NCBI GenBank assembly: GCA_029260825.1
Contig: JAJDCM010000043.1
Location: 1-50,416 of the forward strand
Origin: Planctomycetota bacterium
Lineage (GTDB): Bacteria; Planctomycetota; JACOTG01; JAJDCM01
Reading direction: 5' to 3'
Length of the DNA: 50,416 nucleotides
Both the position numbers and the translations under genes were made by a program. Positions 50,410 to 50,416 of the stretch are shown piece after piece (position 1 is the stretch's first letter; each line of letters starts with the position of its first letter). Under the pieces are notes generated by a model. It had not been told where the DNA came from. It searched no databases and worked only from the letters and a program-made list of their open reading frames with translations.

Positions 50410-50416
50410 ATGAGGT
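50410..50416 (+). CDS. Start of a further gene, cut by the window edge
   Basis: AAGGAG at about 50395-50400 lies 9-10 nt before ATG 50410, which is followed by only four more bases. Nothing can be said of the product. The gap 50270-50409 shows a T8 tract (about 50284-50291) but no good terminator stem. Confidence 0.4.

Overview
The window reads as a GC-rich (mid-50s percent by eye) bacterial chromosome segment with about 36 protein genes. I saw no rRNA, tRNA, prophage or CRISPR. Several features point to Planctomycetota or a neighbouring free-living lineage: many exported proteins and lipoproteins, four sulfatase-fold proteins, a BRCT-MerR-TPR fusion, a TMTC-type membrane glycosyltransferase, DUF4097 lipoproteins, a RAYT-type transposase and a long HflX. 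That assignment is an inference (about 0.5). Start codons include ATG, GTG and TTG, and TGA is used as a normal stop in many genes.

Layout. 1-6300: a long imperfect palindrome (MITE-like), a secreted M14 carboxypeptidase with a clear terminator, a 35-bp tandem repeat next to a Y1 (REP-associated) transposase, a gene-free repeat patch, a thioredoxin-fold exported protein whose signal peptide is separated from its body by an in-frame TGA, and an RNase HI. 6400-11400: a sigma-54-type promoter motif, a long potentially structured leader, then an operon of two sodium-coupled amino-acid transporters (AGCS and NSS families), a small membrane protein overlapping the second, and a LiaF-like lipoprotein. 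11400-19400: a carboxypeptidase-regulatory-like protein, a DPP-IV-type peptidase, a sulfatase-fold lipoprotein coupled to a MauE/DoxX protein, a DUF4097 lipoprotein with a repeated THNG motif, and an iodotyrosine-deiodinase-like nitroreductase. 19400-28400: asparagine synthase, a second sulfatase-fold lipoprotein coupled to a family-5 uracil-DNA glycosylase, a subtilisin with PKD and C-terminal repeats, and an amidohydrolase coupled to a LysR regulator.

28500-37750 looks glycan-centred. It holds a 1028-residue fusion of a GT39-type membrane glycosyltransferase with a sulfatase-like domain that has lost a metal ligand. A three-gene overlapping operon follows (sulfatase-fold protein, KDPG/KHG aldolase, TMTC-type glycosyltransferase), then a NodU/CmcH-type carbamoyltransferase. 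All four sulfatase-fold proteins have Thr where FGly sulfatases have Cys or Ser, and all end in a similar L-G-Y-V tail, so they may be phospho- or transferase-type members of the alkaline-phosphatase superfamily rather than sulfatases.

37800-42040 is a minus-strand trio: a HhH/TPR membrane protein, a fusion of an HU-like DNA-binding domain with a MinD/FlhG-type ATPase, and a 420-residue protein with a degenerate nuclease-like N-terminus. I consider this the best candidate for an undescribed system. 42400-47830 is a tight operon of two ABC ATPase-permease pairs followed by HflX. The window ends with a Ku end-joining protein and the BRCT-MerR-TPR fusion, and just catches the start of another gene.
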